Assembly (NCBI RefSeq): GCF_003112455.1
Contig: NZ_BDQX01000315.1
Coordinates: 24,121-79,209 of the forward strand
DNA: 55,089 bases
Reading direction: 5' to 3'
From: Paenibacillus agaridevorans
Lineage (GTDB): Bacteria; Bacillota; Bacilli; Paenibacillales; Paenibacillaceae
Under the pieces are notes generated by a model that ran no database searches, was not told where the DNA came from, and was given only the letters and a program-made list of their open reading frames with translations. Shown in pieces: positions 9,716 through 18,639 of the stretch. Numbering within the stretch: position 1 is the stretch's first letter; each line of letters starts with the position of its first letter. The position numbers were made by a program, and so were the translations under genes.

Positions 9716-9755
9716 GAAAGCGTTTTGTGATAATCTATTTGAGAAATCGATTACT
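9716..9755 (+). promoter_or_regulatory. Promoter with cre-like site and LacI-type operator S1
   Basis: An extended -10 (TGTGATAAT, hexamer at 9729-9734) is followed by the operator AGAAATCGATTACT at 9742-9755, at the expected transcription start. GAAAGCGTTTTG (9716-9727) resembles a CcpA cre site. This region lies 90 bases before the SGNH pair and closely parallels the sequence at 28436-28476. Confidence 0.6.
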
Positions 9756-9844
9756 TCCCTTGTCTTTTCTAAGCTATACTTTTATCAATAGGCATCGTAG
9801 CAATATTTACTGACGTAATAACGAAAAATAGAAAGGGGTTTTAC

Positions 9845-10465
9845 ATGCGATCTTTATTTGTTATTGGGGACAGTATATCCATTCAGTATGGTCCTCATTT
9901 AAAAAGGATGGTTGAAGGCGCTTATCGCTATGACCGCAAAAGAGGCGAACAAGAAGCGCTTGCTGATCTGGATCGACCGGCAGGTGCGAACGGGGGAGAC
10001 AGCTCGCTGGTTCTGGAATATTTGCAGAAGGAAGATGAGAAGGGGGCTCGTTATGATCTATTGTTACTCAATTGCGGGCTGCATGATATCAAGACGGATA
10101 TGAGTACTCACTCCATCCAAATAACGGCTGAACAGTATCGAACGAATCTGGAAGAGATACTTGCTTTAACAAGCAGAATGGCGAAGGAAACCGTATGGGT
10201 CCGAACGACGGATGTAGTGGACCGGATTCATAATGAGCGGAGCCAGCTTTTTTTCCGGTACCACCGGGATGTAGTTGCTTACAACGAAATTGCCGATCAG
10301 GTTTTTGGACAACGCGATGTACCCATCCTGGATTTATATCGGTTCTCGCGCATCTTCGGTGAATCTGCTTATAACGATCATGTGCATTTCACGGAAGAAG
10401 TCAGACGGCTTCAAGCGGCATATATTGCCGGTTTTCTAGACTCGCATTTAAAAGAAGGAGATTAA
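9845..10465 (+). CDS. SGNH/GDSL-family hydrolase 1
   Basis: The 206-residue protein carries SGNH landmarks: the nucleophile serine in VIGDSIS (about residue 9), a GLHD motif at the usual GxND position (about 76), and an aspartate-histidine pair in NDHVHFT near residue 180. Members hydrolyse esters, often O-acetyl groups on sugars. There is no signal peptide, so it should act on imported material. AAAGGGG precedes the ATG. A second SGNH gene follows five bases after the stop, so the two are co-transcribed. The LacI-type operator at 9742 ties it to the amino-sugar locus. In place of the usual asparagine in block III it has histidine (GLHD), a noteworthy difference from its partner. Confidence 0.85.
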   Translation: MRSLFVIGDSISIQYGPHLKRMVEGAYRYDRKRGEQEALADLDRPAGANGGDSSLVLEYLQKEDEKGARYDLLLLNCGLHDIKTDMSTHSIQITAEQYRTNLEEILALTSRMAKETVWVRTTDVVDRIHNERSQLFFRYHRDVVAYNEIADQVFGQRDVPILDLYRFSRIFGESAYNDHVHFTEEVRRLQAAYIAGFLDSHLKEGD

Positions 10466-10470
10466 CCACT

Positions 10471-11127
10471 ATGATTATCCCTCAACGTTCCAAGCTCGTA
10501 ATGATTGGTGATTCGATTACGGATTGCGATAGAGCAAGACCGATAGGCGAAGGCAAAGGCGACACTTTGGGTCATGGTTATGTTTCCCTTATTAATGCAT
10601 TAATAGAAGCTACATATCCCTTGCATGAAATCCGTATCGTCAACATGGGGGTGAGCGGTAATACTGTTCGTGAGTTAAAGCAGCGCTGGCAAACCGACGT
10701 ATTGAATTTATCTCCGAATTGGCTGTCCGTTATGATTGGGATTAACGATGTTATGCGATATTTCAATCGCCGCCACTTGCGCGAGATGCATATCTCAGTA
10801 GAAGAGTATGAAAATACCCTGGATGAATTGATTACCTCCGCCAAACAAAGCAAGGTGGAAGGCGTGATCCTAATGACGCCATTCTTTATAGAACAAAATA
10901 GCAGCGATCGACTTCGCGAGATGACGGACAACTATGGAAAAGCGGCCAAGAGGGTCGCTCAGCGTCATAATGCAATATTGGTTGATGTGCAGCAGGCCTT
11001 CGATCAATATTTGGAGCACCATTATTCGTTGGAAATCGCCTCGGATCGGGTGCATCCTACACAAATCGGTCATATGATTATTGCCCGTGCATGGCTTCAA
11101 GCTTTAGGTTACTCTTGGCAAGGCTAA
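10471..11127 (+). CDS. SGNH/GDSL-family hydrolase 2
   Basis: The protein has 218 residues. All four SGNH blocks are visible: GDSITD (serine about residue 13), the glycine block MGVSGNTV, the GIND asparagine block (about 90), and the DRVHPT aspartate-histidine pair near residue 193. This arrangement resembles the rhamnogalacturonan-acetylesterase-like and XynE-like members, which act on acetylated sugars. No signal peptide is present. AAGGAG in the end of the preceding gene serves as its ribosome-binding site. A deacetylase role on imported glycan fragments is inferred from the NagA-like and esterase genes of the same regulon. Confidence 0.88.
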   Translation: MIIPQRSKLVMIGDSITDCDRARPIGEGKGDTLGHGYVSLINALIEATYPLHEIRIVNMGVSGNTVRELKQRWQTDVLNLSPNWLSVMIGINDVMRYFNRRHLREMHISVEEYENTLDELITSAKQSKVEGVILMTPFFIEQNSSDRLREMTDNYGKAAKRVAQRHNAILVDVQQAFDQYLEHHYSLEIASDRVHPTQIGHMIIARAWLQALGYSWQG

Positions 11128-11196
11128 GGGAATACCTTCATATTGCGTGTTTCCAATGCTGGCGATGAACAGCAGACCATGATTATTTATGGATAA

Positions 11197-11228
11197 GTGG
11201 CAATTAACTGCCGTTTGGTTGTTGCCAC
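11197..11228. terminator. Possible bidirectional hairpin between SGNH 2 and the AraC gene
   Basis: GTGGCAA (11197-11203) and TTGCCAC (11222-11228) can pair between two convergent genes. There is no clear T run, so terminator function is uncertain. Confidence 0.3.
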
Positions 11229-11260
11229 GGAAAGGATGTGGCTTGTAGAATTTAATATTG

Positions 11261-12142
11261 TTATTGATTAAATCCTTTTCGGAATTGTAACGGTGAGCAT
11301 CCATTTTTTTGTTTAAACACTTTACTGAAATGACCTACATCATAAAACCCCGCCAAGCTGGAAACCTCTGTAATGCTCGTATTTAAATCCAACAATAATC
11401 GTTTGGCACGGTGTAGACGGACATCTGTAACCATCTGCATCGGAGTCATTCCGAATAGCTTCTTGAATTCACGTGTGAAATGATACGGACTCATGTTGGA
11501 CTGACTGCTAATTTCCTCCAAGCTTATTTTATTTGCATAATTTTCCTCAATGTAATCGAGCGCAGGCTTTAGTTTTGAATATCGTTCAATGTACCGGCTT
11601 GGATTTACGTCCGAGCTTATTTCACTGGCGTATATGCGTAGAATCGACATGATTAACGAATAAATTTCAGAAATAATAATTAATTCATATCCGATAGACT
11701 TCGTCGTATTTTCTTCAATGACGGTATTGAATCCTTCATTTAATTTTGGCCAGAGCTCATGAGCAGGCGTATATTGATTTCTTATCGTTCTATGTCCCAA
11801 AAGTGATGAAATCCATTGCTCGGTCTCTTGGTTTGCCATAGCGCGATACAATAAAATTCGATCGAAGATCATACCATGAATTCTTGACTCTATATCATTA
11901 TTCAGTACAGAAACGGAGTGAATCTGACAACTATTGAAGAAAAAAACATCTCCTTCTTCACCGATGTATGTTTGATCATCGACTTTAACTTGTACGGTGC
12001 CTTTAACGATTTTGATTAATTCCAAATGTTCATGCCAGTGCGGGAGTACGAGGTAATGATCGACCATTGCATTTCTTCCAACATTTGAAATCCTGAATGG
12101 AAACCGCTGTTTATAATCAACAATTTGTCTTTGAGTTGTCAT
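11261..12142 (-). CDS. AraC-family transcriptional regulator with N-terminal cupin
   Basis: The protein of 293 residues (start at 12142) has an N-terminal cupin-like sensor part (HWHEHLELIKIVKGTVQVKV, about 30-50) and a C-terminal double helix-turn-helix. The first motif includes ISLEEISSQSNMSPYHFTREFKK and the second ITEVSSLAGFYDVGHFSKVFKQ. AAGGGAG precedes this ATG by about eight bases; the in-frame ATG at 12160 lies upstream of that site. It is convergent with the SGNH pair and divergent from the SLH gene, so it probably acts locally as an activator responding to a sugar. Confidence 0.9.
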   Translation of the reverse strand: MTTQRQIVDYKQRFPFRISNVGRNAMVDHYLVLPHWHEHLELIKIVKGTVQVKVDDQTYIGEEGDVFFFNSCQIHSVSVLNNDIESRIHGMIFDRILLYRAMANQETEQWISSLLGHRTIRNQYTPAHELWPKLNEGFNTVIEENTTKSIGYELIIISEIYSLIMSILRIYASEISSDVNPSRYIERYSKLKPALDYIEENYANKISLEEISSQSNMSPYHFTREFKKLFGMTPMQMVTDVRLHRAKRLLLDLNTSITEVSSLAGFYDVGHFSKVFKQKNGCSPLQFRKGFNQ

Positions 12143-12238
12143 TATAAAAACTCCCTTCATGTAACCGCTTTACCAGATGGATTTTATTATACTTGAATTT
12201 CTTGAAAAATGTGAAGATGAGCAAGAATATACAAAATG

Positions 12239-12315
12239 TTAGCAAGCGCTTCCATAGACGACCTTTAATTTTTGTTGCTATTATTGTAATAAGATAACAA
12301 TAGAAAACGATTTCT
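12239..12315 (+). promoter_or_regulatory. Regulatory region before the SLH gene, with LacI-type operator S2
   Basis: AGAAAACGATTTCT at 12302-12315 is an almost perfect palindrome (TAGAAAAC/GATTTCTA, one mismatch). Upstream are an extended -10-like TGCTATTAT (12276-12284) and AGCAAGCGCTTCCA (12241-12254), which resembles a cre site with two mismatches. The gap 12143-12481 otherwise holds only the permease relic at 12338-12457. Confidence 0.55.
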
Positions 12316-12337
12316 ATACAAGGGGGAAAACACAAAT

Positions 12338-12457
12338 TTGGACGTTAGTTTTTAGTAGTCGGGTGCGACAATCATCATGATTCCTGTGGTGCTGGTCTAT
12401 TAGATTGCGCAGAAGCAGTTCATCCAAGGAATTGCTTCAACAGGCTTGAAAGGCTAA
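12338..12457 (+). pseudogene. Relic of a MalG-type ABC permease 3' end
   Basis: Read in the frame of 12362-12457, the sequence gives GATIIMIPVVLVY, a TAG stop at 12401, then IAQKQFIQGIASTGLKG and a stop. This aligns almost residue for residue with the end of the intact permease at 20948-21778 (GAVITTMPVVAVY, IAQKQFVQGIASTGMKG). The similarity fades 5' of about 12345, with an apparent single-base indel there. No start, no ribosome site and no remaining transmembrane part is left. A transporter gene therefore once stood here and was removed, leaving the SLH gene next to a regulated promoter. Confidence 0.8.
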
Positions 12458-12481
12458 CAACTATAATTCGGGAGGTTGCAT

Positions 12482-15400
12482 ATGAGAGGCTTTCGTCATT
12501 ATAGCCGTCATTTGGCGTTAATAATCATAGTAGGATTGATTGTATCGCTATTTAGTACATCTATAGGCACAGCTGCAGACAATACTGTTAAAGCTGGGCA
12601 AGGGAAAAATGCGTTTCAAGATATTCAAGGTCATTGGGCCGAGGAATCCGTTGCGTCATGGTTGGAACAGAAGCTGGCTTCTGGCTATACAGATGGTACA
12701 TTCAGACCCGATCAGCCGATTAATCGCGGCGAATTCATTACTTTGGTTAATCGGGCGTTTCAGTTTGAAGCAATGGCTGAAATCAGCTTTCAAGATGTTG
12801 CTGCGGGAAGCTGGGTATATCCAGAGATCTCAAAAGCTGTTCATGCAGGCTATATTGTCGGATTTTCTGATGGAACGGTGGGCGCAAATAGTCCGCTAAG
12901 CCGGGAAGAGGCGGCTGTTATGATATCTCGCCTAATGCAGTTTGATACGTCAGCAAATTTGCCGGGCGCTGCAGGCTTTATTGACGCCGCAAACATTGCC
13001 AACTGGAGTATCGGTGCCGTTAAAGCTGTAGCTGCTGCGAAAATTATGCAGGGCAATCAAGCAGGAGCATTTATGCCCAAGAAAACTCTGACAAGGGCAG
13101 AGGCAATTGTGCTTTTGGATCGTACGGTGCAGTTCAATCAACAGACTGGACAGCAGGATCGTTCATATAGTAAGCCTGGAACATTCGGTCCGGGTACCGA
13201 CACCGAAGTGGAAGTCGTTAATGGGAATGTAGTCATTGAAGTACCGGGCGTAACGCTCCGAAATCTCCACATCAAGGGTAATTTGGAGCTGGCCGAAGGA
13301 ATTGGCGAAGGCGACGTTACACTGAAGAAAGTGACGGTAGATGGCACAACTGTTATGAATGGCGGGGGTGCGGAAAGCGTTTATTTGGTTCAATCCAATT
13401 TGCAAAAAGTAATTATCGCCAAAAAATCAGGTCAGCTACGCGCTGTTCTTGACAATAATACGCGGATAGCTATTCTAATTATCCAGTCTTCTGTTGTATT
13501 GGACATCCCGAATGGCTTTATTCAGGAGCTCATTATCGATAAAACGGCAGGCATAAGCCGTGCGCATGGCGAAGCCCGATCCTCGATTGAGAAATTGACG
13601 GCGGATCAAGTTATTGCTGTAACAGGGAAGATTCGCATAAAAAGGGCCATTATTAACGAAAATGGACGCGGCACAACCTTTGAACAAAGGCCGGAATTTG
13701 TAGAGGGTGCTGGAACGGTTCCTGTTATAGCTGGCAATGGAGGAGGCTCTGCAGTGACGCCAGGACCAAGCCCAACTCCAGGTCCAGGTTCCAATATAGG
13801 AATCGAGCTCGTTCAAAATGGCGGATTCGAGCAGCTCGATGCCGAAGGAGTACCGCTACATTGGGGAGTTATAGGGAATAAGTGGAATGAAGGCATCAGC
13901 GCTGCAAGTGAAGCTGCAAAAACAGGCAGCTACGGAGTAGTTATTGAAACAGCCAAAGCCAATAATCCATGGGTTAACCAAATGTTTGCGGTGGATGAAG
14001 GAGCAACTTACGAGCTTCATTCCTGGTTCAAATCGGCTGGAGCAACCGGACAGGTAGGATTTAAAATCGAGTTTTATTCCTCAGAATTTATGACGGACGA
14101 AACCTTGCTTCAAAACTATAATCACAGGGCGTTAGCATCTGAAATGGATGGCCAGTGGCACGAAATGACAACAGAGGTTGTTGCGCCGCCAGGTTCAAAG
14201 TATGTAGCAGTATTTCTCAGATTGTACGGAATCGGCAAGGTATACTTTGATGATGCTTCTGTGAAGAAAATAAAGGATTTACCTCAGGTAGAGCTTCTGC
14301 CTAACCAGAATTACTATTACAAAGATCTGACAGCTGGACAAATTCGGATTAGATTCACCCCTCGGGATGGGAGCATGAGCGGAAAAACATTGGACGTGAA
14401 ACTTACGGATCCGGATGGAGGGAAGGTGCTCTTCTCGAAAAATGCTGCAGCTGCTTCAGAGTGGAGTGCGGCATTCGATCCTTCCGTAATGACACTGAAT
14501 AAGTCTTATGTCTTATCGGCTGAAATCAGAAGCGTGTCGGGCACTTTGCTGGAGCGCCAGGAGAAGAAGCTGCAACGTTTGGAGCGTCCTCAATCCCTGC
14601 CGACAAGCGGACCACTCATGGTCGATGGAGAACCGTTTTTTCCGGTTATCGCATATCACGCCAACGTTCCGGACTATCCGCTGCTGCAGCAAATTGGCGT
14701 AAATACCGTTCAAGGAGTGAACGGATTGACCGACGACGCTCTAAAGAAGATGCTTGATGCTGCGCATGCTAATAATTTGAAGATGCTAGTTACGTTATAT
14801 GAGGGCATGCAGGTTAAAGAAAATATGGAAAGAAACATAGAGATTGTGACCAAGTTTAAAGATCATCCGGCTGTACTAGGCTACATGATTATGGATGAAC
14901 CGAAATTGAACGGAATTAACCAGGCAGAGCTGTTGGATGCTTATGAAATGATCCGAAGCCTGGATCCGATCCACCCGGCATACATGGTAGAGTCGGAGCT
15001 GGACGCCTATCGCTCGACTGGCCAGGCAACAGATATCCTGGTTACGGATGTATATCCGTATTACAGCCGTAATAATCAACCTATTTCAGCTGTTGGGGAC
15101 GGAGTTCGCAAGGCGGTCGCAGATGTTGATGGCATAAAGCCGGTTTGGACAGTACTGCAAACGTTCCTAATGCCGACCACGGGCTGGGACTATCTGCCAA
15201 CCATTACACAAGTGCGCAATATGGGGTATCAGGCGCTGCTTGCCGGAAGCAAAGGTCTGGCATTCTACTCGATCAATGATCCGGGTTGGAGGCTGCCTGA
15301 TTCCGAATTATGGGCTGGATTGCAAGATTTTAAGAATGAACTGCCGCTTTTTGGAGAACTTGCCATGCAAGGAACAAAGCTGTCCGAGCATATTGACGGT

Positions 15401-17026
15401 CCTATACAATGGGGCGTTTGGCAGAAAGGAACAGAGCAATATGCAGTAGCGATCAATACGACTCAGAATGTGCAATCCGCTGAAATTACTTTGCCGCAGG
15501 CAGGCAATTATATCGAGCTGCTGCACGGGGCGCCTGTAACCCAGTGGAGCAGCGGTGATAACCAATTGCAAGTCGCACTACAATCGGAGCAGGCTGTGAT
15601 TTATCGTATTTCTCCATTTTCTATGAGCACAGCCCATATGTCTGACCGCCTGCAAGAAGCATCTGCATGGATTGAGGATAGTGCTTGGTCTGAAATGATC
15701 GCGTCTTTGCAGCAAAATGCAGACAGCTTGCGGCAGGAGCTTGCAGAAGGAGAGCAACAGCTAGATATGGCTCAGACGCTGACACATACAGCAGCGATAT
15801 TGAATCAGATTACTGCAGCGGAAGCGTGGGTAATTGACCATGCAGGAGAATGGGATGCGGAAACAAATCCAAAGCTGAAGGATTTGTTTAATGAGCTGAA
15901 AAATGGCATGCAGCGTATCATTCAAGCGGTGCTTCGTGTTGAGGCAGAGCTTTCTGCCGAACAAATTGTGGCAAACGATACGCTTGAGTTGACGGTCCGT
16001 TTGCAAAATCATAGTCAGGATTCGTTTGGCAACATAACAGTTACGATTACGTCTTCTCTTGACGGCGTTCAGCCGGAAACGAAGGAATGGAATGAATTGG
16101 CCAGCGGCAAAGAAACTGTATTTACTCAGCTGATTCCAATACCCGCTGCGGCGCTAACCGGTAACTATGCAGTGGACGTTACAGTAAATTATCTTTATAA
16201 GGATAATGAATTAACGACAACTCTAATAAAGAACATAAAAATTTCTGAATTACTGTCTGCCAAGATAAAGCCGGAAAGGATGACTCTTCATACTCATGGC
16301 ATCTATCCGTTCACACTTGAGCTAAGCAATCATGCCACCCGGAGTGTTCATGCAGCATTGGGATACACGGGTGAAGCCGATCAATTGAGCATAGCGTTGC
16401 CGCCATCTGCAGATCTGGAGGGACAGAAGACCGTTATTGTAAATGGTAACATTGTAGTGCCCGAAGGCATTGCATTAACAGAGGGCATATATGAGCTTCA
16501 AATCGAAGTTAGTGCCGAAGGAAACGTAATCAAGCGTATTCCGTTGGAAATTAAGACAGATCCGAATCAAATCTATAATCCGGGCTTTGAAATTTCTATT
16601 CCGAACACAAGCTCGCTGGACGGCTGGCTGCTGCGGCCGGATACGGTTTGGGACCATTCGGTGTCTCATAGCGGCAACTCCTCCATCAAGATATTGCCGA
16701 ATGCTAATAATACTTGGAATGTAATGAGTTCAACAGCAGGTCGAACAATTGATACAGAACCCGGTAAGAAATATATGTTATCTGGCTGGATCAAGAATGA
16801 CTCTAAGACCGGATTGATCGAGCTTGGGGTGCGCGAGGCAGGCGCCAATGATGTCTCGGTGAAATATTCATGGGCCGCAGCTTCCAAAAGCAGCGACTGG
16901 ACAAAATACGAGCTGCCAATCACAGTTCAGCCAGGCACGACGAAATTGTGGATTTACTTCAAAGCAACAGCAGATGTCGATGGTCCGGCTTGGCTAGATG
17001 ATGTCGAACTGAGAGAAGTGCCTTAG
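12482..17026 (+). CDS. SLH-anchored giant secreted protein with carbohydrate-binding and TIM-barrel domains
   Basis: The protein has 1514 residues from ATG 12482, preceded by GGGAGG six bases away. A signal peptide (about 1-33) is followed by three SLH domains (about 38-85, 97-145, 160-210) that attach it to the wall polymer. Next is a beta-rich stretch of hydrophobic repeats (about 225-400), a Pro-Gly linker (PGPSPTPGPG), and a CBM4/9-like domain starting at NGGFEQ (about 445-590). A glycosidase-like TIM barrel follows (about 700-1030) with a conserved DEP motif (MIMDEPKLN), then a helical part, an immunoglobulin-like module, and a second CBM starting at NPGFE (about 1370-1510). A second catalytic carboxylate is not obvious, so hydrolytic activity is unproven. 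The last two modules are shared with the DUF4838 protein at 29328. Confidence 0.85.
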   Translation: MRGFRHYSRHLALIIIVGLIVSLFSTSIGTAADNTVKAGQGKNAFQDIQGHWAEESVASWLEQKLASGYTDGTFRPDQPINRGEFITLVNRAFQFEAMAEISFQDVAAGSWVYPEISKAVHAGYIVGFSDGTVGANSPLSREEAAVMISRLMQFDTSANLPGAAGFIDAANIANWSIGAVKAVAAAKIMQGNQAGAFMPKKTLTRAEAIVLLDRTVQFNQQTGQQDRSYSKPGTFGPGTDTEVEVVNGNVVIEVPGVTLRNLHIKGNLELAEGIGEGDVTLKKVTVDGTTVMNGGGAESVYLVQSNLQKVIIAKKSGQLRAVLDNNTRIAILIIQSSVVLDIPNGFIQELIIDKTAGISRAHGEARSSIEKLTADQVIAVTGKIRIKRAIINENGRGTTFEQRPEFVEGAGTVPVIAGNGGGSAVTPGPSPTPGPGSNIGIELVQNGGFEQLDAEGVPLHWGVIGNKWNEGISAASEAAKTGSYGVVIETAKANNPWVNQMFAVDEGATYELHSWFKSAGATGQVGFKIEFYSSEFMTDETLLQNYNHRALASEMDGQWHEMTTEVVAPPGSKYVAVFLRLYGIGKVYFDDASVKKIKDLPQVELLPNQNYYYKDLTAGQIRIRFTPRDGSMSGKTLDVKLTDPDGGKVLFSKNAAAASEWSAAFDPSVMTLNKSYVLSAEIRSVSGTLLERQEKKLQRLERPQSLPTSGPLMVDGEPFFPVIAYHANVPDYPLLQQIGVNTVQGVNGLTDDALKKMLDAAHANNLKMLVTLYEGMQVKENMERNIEIVTKFKDHPAVLGYMIMDEPKLNGINQAELLDAYEMIRSLDPIHPAYMVESELDAYRSTGQATDILVTDVYPYYSRNNQPISAVGDGVRKAVADVDGIKPVWTVLQTFLMPTTGWDYLPTITQVRNMGYQALLAGSKGLAFYSINDPGWRLPDSELWAGLQDFKNELPLFGELAMQGTKLSEHIDGPIQWGVWQKGTEQYAVAINTTQNVQSAEITLPQAGNYIELLHGAPVTQWSSGDNQLQVALQSEQAVIYRISPFSMSTAHMSDRLQEASAWIEDSAWSEMIASLQQNADSLRQELAEGEQQLDMAQTLTHTAAILNQITAAEAWVIDHAGEWDAETNPKLKDLFNELKNGMQRIIQAVLRVEAELSAEQIVANDTLELTVRLQNHSQDSFGNITVTITSSLDGVQPETKEWNELASGKETVFTQLIPIPAAALTGNYAVDVTVNYLYKDNELTTTLIKNIKISELLSAKIKPERMTLHTHGIYPFTLELSNHATRSVHAALGYTGEADQLSIALPPSADLEGQKTVIVNGNIVVPEGIALTEGIYELQIEVSAEGNVIKRIPLEIKTDPNQIYNPGFEISIPNTSSLDGWLLRPDTVWDHSVSHSGNSSIKILPNANNTWNVMSSTAGRTIDTEPGKKYMLSGWIKNDSKTGLIELGVREAGANDVSVKYSWAAASKSSDWTKYELPITVQPGTTKLWIYFKATADVDGPAWLDDVELREVP

Positions 17027-17050
17027 TAAAAGCCACCATAATAACTTATT

Positions 17051-17088
17051 AACGCGTAGAGCCGCTGTATACGGTCTACGCGTTTTTT
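17051..17088 (+). terminator. Rho-independent terminator of the SLH gene
   Basis: ACGCGTAGA and TCTACGCGT form a perfect 9-bp stem, followed by a run of six T. Confidence 0.9.
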
Positions 17089-17165
17089 GTGTTGGTTGAA
17101 TTGAAAAAACTAAACATCTTCTAACTGTTAATCAGGTTTAGTTCGACAGTACGATAGAAACAAAA

Positions 17166-17205
17166 TAGAAAACGATTGCTTTAATACTATTTCTATTGCT
17201 ATAAT
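17166..17205 (+). promoter_or_regulatory. lacI-type gene promoter with operator S3
   Basis: The extended -10 TGCTATAAT (hexamer 17200-17205) has a possible -35 TTGCTT at 17176-17181. Operator AGAAAACGATTGCT (17167-17180) covers that -35, which suggests the regulator represses itself. Confidence 0.6.
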
Positions 17206-17255
17206 CTAATAAACTTACAAGTGGTATTGCATACAATGAAGTTGAGGGGGATAGT

Positions 17256-17333
17256 ATGGCAACCTTGTTACAAGCGGCAGCCGAGTTTCACCATGCATTA
17301 CGCAATATTGATTACGAGAGAGGGACATTATGA
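17256..17333 (+). CDS. 25-residue upstream ORF, translationally coupled to the LacI gene
   Basis: ATG 17256 follows GAGGGGG and starts an ORF of 25 codons (MATLLQAAAEFHHALRN... ending ERGTL). Its TGA overlaps the ATG of the LacI-type regulator in an ATGA arrangement. The good ribosome site and the overlap suggest it is translated and couples initiation of the regulator. I do not recognise the peptide. It could be a leader ORF or the remnant of a longer gene. Confidence 0.5.
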   Translation: MATLLQAAAEFHHALRNIDYERGTL

Positions 17334-18370
17334 ATAAGCCAACAACGATACATGATATAGCAAAAGCGGCGAACGTCTCATCGGCGACGGTGTCGCGTGT
17401 GCTTAGCAACAGCAGCTATCCGGTCAGTAAGATAAAGCGCGAGAAAATATTATCTCTTGCGAAGGAGATGAATTATGTTCCCAATCTGCTTGGCCGGCAG
17501 TTGAAGGGGAGCAGGAGCACGACAATCGGGGTCATTGTGCCTTCGATCATGAACCCGTTTTACTCGTCTGTCTTATTCGGGATTGAAGAAATTGCCCGGA
17601 AAAATGATTTTACTGTAATAGCATGTAATTCACTGCATGATCCGCTTTTGGAAGATGAGTATATTCGGACGATTATGGAAAAACAAATTAAAGGTCTTGT
17701 GATATCCTCGATCTCCAGCGACAAGTCTCAACTCAAAAGCATGATCAAAGCAGGTGTGCATGTGATTGCCATTGACCAGAAGATTGAAGAAGATCAGATC
17801 AACCAGATAGAATTCGATTATCATAAAGGCGGTTACTTGGCGACGAAGCATCTTCAATCCAAAGGACATAAACGGATTGGCTATGTGACTTCGAAGGTAG
17901 ATCGGCCCAGTCGTAAAAGCATAATGCTAGGTTATATGGAGGCTATGAAGGCGGAGGGTCTTGAACCATTGTTGGAAGAATCAAAAGTAACTTTTTCTGA
18001 CAATCCGCTATCAGAATTTGATACAGGAAAGCTCTTGACGAAGAGGCTGCTGGATGGCGCTGTGCCGCCAACGGCGATATTTGCTTGTAATGATATGATG
18101 GCATTCGGCGTCATTAATGAATTGTCGGAGCGGAATATTCGTGTGCCGCAAGAGATATCGGTAATGGGTTTTGACGGTATCGACTTTGGCCAGATGATGA
18201 ATCCGCAGCTGACAACAATTAAACAACCGGATTATGAGATGGGAAAGCTGGCTTGTAAAATGTTGCTTGATAAAATGAATGAAGCAGACGTTCCGTCGTT
18301 TGATATTATTCTTCAGCCTGAATTACTAGAACGAAGCTCTGTTGCACAGTGCCAGATGCAGCTAACTTAA
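17330..18370 (+). CDS. LacI/GalR-family transcriptional regulator
   Basis: The 346-residue protein has the LacI N-terminal helix-turn-helix (TIHDIAKAANVSSATVSRVLSNS, about 4-27) and hinge helix (to about 60). A periplasmic-binding-protein-like effector domain follows, opening TIGVIVPSIMNPFYSSVLFGIEE. GAGAGAGGG precedes the ATG. It is the natural candidate to bind the six AGAAAWCGATTNCY sites at 9742, 12302, 17167, 18535, 28463 and 28646, which have the central CG pair typical of this family. The effector is unknown but should be a sugar or sugar phosphate from the pathway. The ABC importer operon begins 270 bases downstream. Confidence 0.92.
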   Translation: MNKPTTIHDIAKAANVSSATVSRVLSNSSYPVSKIKREKILSLAKEMNYVPNLLGRQLKGSRSTTIGVIVPSIMNPFYSSVLFGIEEIARKNDFTVIACNSLHDPLLEDEYIRTIMEKQIKGLVISSISSDKSQLKSMIKAGVHVIAIDQKIEEDQINQIEFDYHKGGYLATKHLQSKGHKRIGYVTSKVDRPSRKSIMLGYMEAMKAEGLEPLLEESKVTFSDNPLSEFDTGKLLTKRLLDGAVPPTAIFACNDMMAFGVINELSERNIRVPQEISVMGFDGIDFGQMMNPQLTTIKQPDYEMGKLACKMLLDKMNEADVPSFDIILQPELLERSSVAQCQMQLT

Positions 18371-18404
18371 CAATATGAGGATGATAGCGATAAACGCTAA
18401 AGTC

Positions 18405-18439
18405 CTGCAACAAAAAGTACTCGATTGCAGTATTTTATT
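18405..18439 (+). terminator. Weak terminator-like hairpin after the LacI gene
   Basis: CTGCAA and TTGCAG can form a 6-bp stem with a 14-base loop, followed by TATTTTATT. The stem is short, so read-through is likely. Confidence 0.3.
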
Positions 18440-18499
18440 GTGAATCATCGGATACCAAAAGAAAACCTGTAGATAAACCATAAAAATTGTATTAAGTTA

Positions 18500-18548
18500 T
18501 TGCTCTGTAAGGGGTTTCATGCTATAATTTTTATAGAAATCGATTACC
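18500..18548 (+). promoter_or_regulatory. Importer operon promoter with operator S4
   Basis: TTGCTC and the extended -10 TGCTATAAT (hexamer 18523-18528) are separated by a 17-bp spacer. Operator AGAAATCGATTACC (18535-18548) begins six bases after the -10, where a bound repressor would block initiation. Confidence 0.7.
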
Positions 18549-18639
18549 AAACGTATTCGTAGTGCTCCTAAGCTTATGACGATTTCTGAATGGATTTTGA
18601 GTGAAAAGCAATTAATTCAAAAAAGGGAGTTGGTATGTT

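Noticed and set aside
11128-11260. A possible short peptide reading FILRVSNAGDEQQTMIIYG between SGNH 2 and AraC
   Set aside because: It has no start codon or ribosome site and is too short to claim as a relic without a search.
12117-12335. 72-codon minus-strand frame upstream of the AraC gene
   Set aside because: It overlaps the regulator start and the operator region and encodes an AT-derived, Phe/Lys-rich translation without family features.
12482-17026. Assigning a specific GH family to the SLH protein
   Set aside because: The barrel has a DEP motif but I could not identify a confident second catalytic carboxylate or family signature.
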